Below, piece after piece: positions 61,706 through 64,000 of a stretch of DNA of 64,000 nt; the first letter of the stretch is position 1; every line of letters begins with the position of its first letter. Below the pieces are notes generated by a model. It saw only the letters and a list, made by a program, of their open reading frames with translations, made no database searches and was not told where the DNA came from. The DNA is from Mycteria americana (Eukaryota; Chordata; Aves; Ciconiiformes; Ciconiidae): positions 88,829,062-88,893,061 of the forward strand of contig NC_134367.1 in NCBI RefSeq assembly GCF_035582795.1, written 5' to 3'. The position numbers and the translations under genes are program-made.

Positions 61706-64000
61706 TTTGCCACTGCCTTCTAGGCGCTCTGTCTCATCCTGCACTTGCTGGTTTGGTGTTGTGACAAAAAGCAAAAGCAGGTTCACGAAAGCATTACAGG
61801 AAGCAAATAGTGCCTTTAATCCTGGAGGAGTGCCAGCCCAGCAGCATCAAAGCTGAGACTTTCCTGACCTCCATCACGGGGCTCCGAAGCGGGTCAGGAT
61901 CCAGCCTGCGCTGACGGGGCCTGGACTTGGAGTGCTTCGGAGACGTGTGCTGGTGAGGTCTGTGCCACGTCTCTGAGGTCCAGCATGGCGGGTAGCATTT
62001 CTGTGCATTCAACACCCATTAAAAGACTCAGTCCCCAGGCTTTGCGAGAACATAAGACGGCAGGTTCCTCGCCACGTCTGTTCTTTTGATGTTAAAGTGA
62101 TTCTAGAGGGGGAAAATACGACAAATACAGCAAATACACTGAACATCAGGACAGGGCAATATGAAGCCCACTCTACAGTTAACCTGAGGTTGATGGGGAA
62201 GTGGCCGCCAAGCCCAGCCCTGGCCATGCTGCAGGGCAGCCGGCCTCTCACACTGGGCCAGGCCTTGAGTGCCAGGCTCCCTCCTCGCCACAGCTGGGCC
62301 CGGCGCTGGCCCAAAACACCCCTCACGGGCCCTCCCCAGCCGCCCAGCGGGGCCGCACACCCCGCCACTGCCCCACCAGCCTGCGGCCTGCCCGCCGCTC
62401 CCGACTGACCGAGGGCAGGAGTCAGTACCGCGCTTTAAGGAGCTGGCTGGTGTCCGCTCTTCCCCGCCTCCCCCCCCAAACATTTGTTTCTCTTAAATAC
62501 AGCTTTTTTTCCCTTGGGCTGCCACAGATTTTCCACCTCAGCGGCCAACCAACGGCCGACGAGGGACGTTCGTTAGCGGCCATGAGGAACGCCGTCTCTC
62601 CCAGTGCCGGGCCTTTCTGGTGAGGGAGGCAGGCGGCAGCTTCGCGTAAAATGCCAAACAACCTTCCTTGTTTTCCTTGGTTGCCAGGGTAGGAACTGAC
62701 ATTGTCCCCAGCGGAGCACAAGGACTCCCCGTGACACAGCGGGGACAATGGGAAGGTATGTTTTCTTGACCTGCTGCAGGAAATCCTGTGCGTCTTGCTG
62801 GGGAACACAGCATTTTCCTGCCCCGTCTGCAGCCGGGCTGTGGCTCTGGGGGCCCGTGGCAGCCCGCTTGAACGCATCGTGTGGTGACCCTCTCTTAAAT
62901 TTTAACGGAATCGGCTTTATTCGGTGCCCAGGTGGACCTGGGCGCTGTGAACCACGGCCCCGAGCACTGCGGCGGGGCTGGGTGCTGGTCAGCCAGGCCA
63001 GCCTCCCTCCGGGGCTGAGGGGGGACAGTACGTGCCGAAAACAACGCTGAGCTTTGCGGCTATTACCTGCTATAGTTGACGCTGTCTCTCCTGGCCGAAG
63101 CTAAATGGACCATTACCGCTTGGTGTTACTGCTGCTGTTGATTAACTGAGGTTTTTTTCTTTTTTAAAAGAAACAATTCAGAAAGTGACGCATTACTTCT
63201 GCCTGTGGACAGAGGGAACAGCTGAAACGTGGGAGTCCAGACTACAGCTGTGTGACTACAGCTTTTAAAAAAAAAAAAAAAAACAACGCATATTTTAGTG
63301 AATAAAAACTACTGATTCCCTCTGCTGGTGCTATGGACCTTATTTACTTACCAAGGTGGTGGTGGTGGTTGTAGTCACCAGACTATCTGTGAAAGGAAAA
63401 GTGAGACAAGCAGGAGAAGCCATGACCTCTTCACAACTGGGGGGGTGTTTAAACCACAGCAGTCACCCTGCCCGGCCTCCTTCGTCTGCTCCACCCATAC
63501 ATCTGTATCTTCTCTTCTCTTGGTCATCACTTAGGGTCCTGTCACACAAAGCAGCCTAACTGCCACAGACGCTTGCATCTGTCAGGGGAATGGTGCCATT
63601 GCTAGGAATAAATATTCACATGGATAAAAGTCACAGAAAGGCTTCTGCAGCCATTTGGAAAAGCGTCATGCTCTAAGACCCATCAAATGTTTAGGGAATG
63701 TGTGTGGATAATTTCTGAACAGGAAAAAACAGAACAAAACAAATTTTTCCTATGGCAGCCACGCACAGACAATGTCATTAAAGTTGGGTGGCAGATCCAT
63801 CAGAGACAATGATTAGCCAAGACTCCACGTAACCTGTTTACCAACAAGTCCAGGGCGGCATTTTTAAGTGTTTCTCCTTTTTGCCCTAATTCCTTGCCAG
63901 GCAGCTATGAACTTGAGGCACGCTCATGAATTTGGTGCCCCCCCGGTGCAAAATTCATGCTGCAAAGAGAAGGCTGCATTTGTTAGAGAATTCATTTGCA
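61706..64000. other. Desert segment with a GC-rich patch at 62.2-62.5 kb
   Basis: GC-rich DNA (about 62190-62450 and 62830-63020) gives overlapping frames on both strands with no recognisable domain. An A tract of about 18 bp lies at about 63267-63284 and a GGT repeat at about 63355-63369. No gene recognised up to the window end. Confidence 0.45.

Overview
This 64 kb window is vertebrate nuclear DNA, almost certainly from a bird or a close sauropsid relative. The evidence is a single spliced, vertebrate-type zinc-finger gene in long non-coding flanks, CR1 LINE fragments of the avian/reptilian type (old and younger), relics of MIR-like SINEs, and low overall repeat density. No bacterial-style operons, CRISPR arrays, rRNA or convincing tRNA genes were seen. 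The species cannot be named from the sequence alone.

The only protein-coding gene I can support is ZBTB18 (RP58/ZNF238), a BTB/POZ plus four-C2H2 transcriptional repressor on the + strand. A CpG island (about 8.69-10.70 kb) carries a CCAAT box, GC boxes and a candidate non-coding first exon with a GTGAGT donor at 9918. A second leader/promoter zone (about 11.17-11.48 kb) carries a 13-nt coding microexon (11463-11475, Met-Cys-Thr-Lys plus one base). This would splice to the large coding exon at 13553, giving a 531-residue form. An internal ATG at 13567 in better context gives a 522-residue form. The stop is at 15133-15135, and the 3' UTR runs to a poly(A) signal at 17170-17175.

Upstream (1-8.6 kb) is intergenic DNA with one old CR1 relic and one MIR-like fragment. 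Downstream (17.2-64 kb) is a gene desert. It alternates CpG-rich patches (22.9-23.3, 25.0-25.7, 26.4-26.6, 27.8-28.9, 30.9-31.1, 62.2-62.5 kb) with AT-rich blocks rich in homeodomain, SOX and E-box words that look like candidate enhancers. ZBTB18 is a developmental regulator, so a desert of long-range enhancers is a reasonable inference, but conservation was not tested.

Points that stand out: an uninterrupted array of 57 GGGAA pentamers (28074-28358); a 22-bp perfect AT palindrome and an 18-bp perfect palindrome; inverted NK2-type and SOX-type site pairs inside AT-rich blocks; a four-E-box cluster in ZBTB18 intron 1; a 17-codon uORF overlapping the ZBTB18 start; and a fragment resembling an L1/Tx1-clade LINE ORF2, a class rare in birds. 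I found no clearly new biological system.
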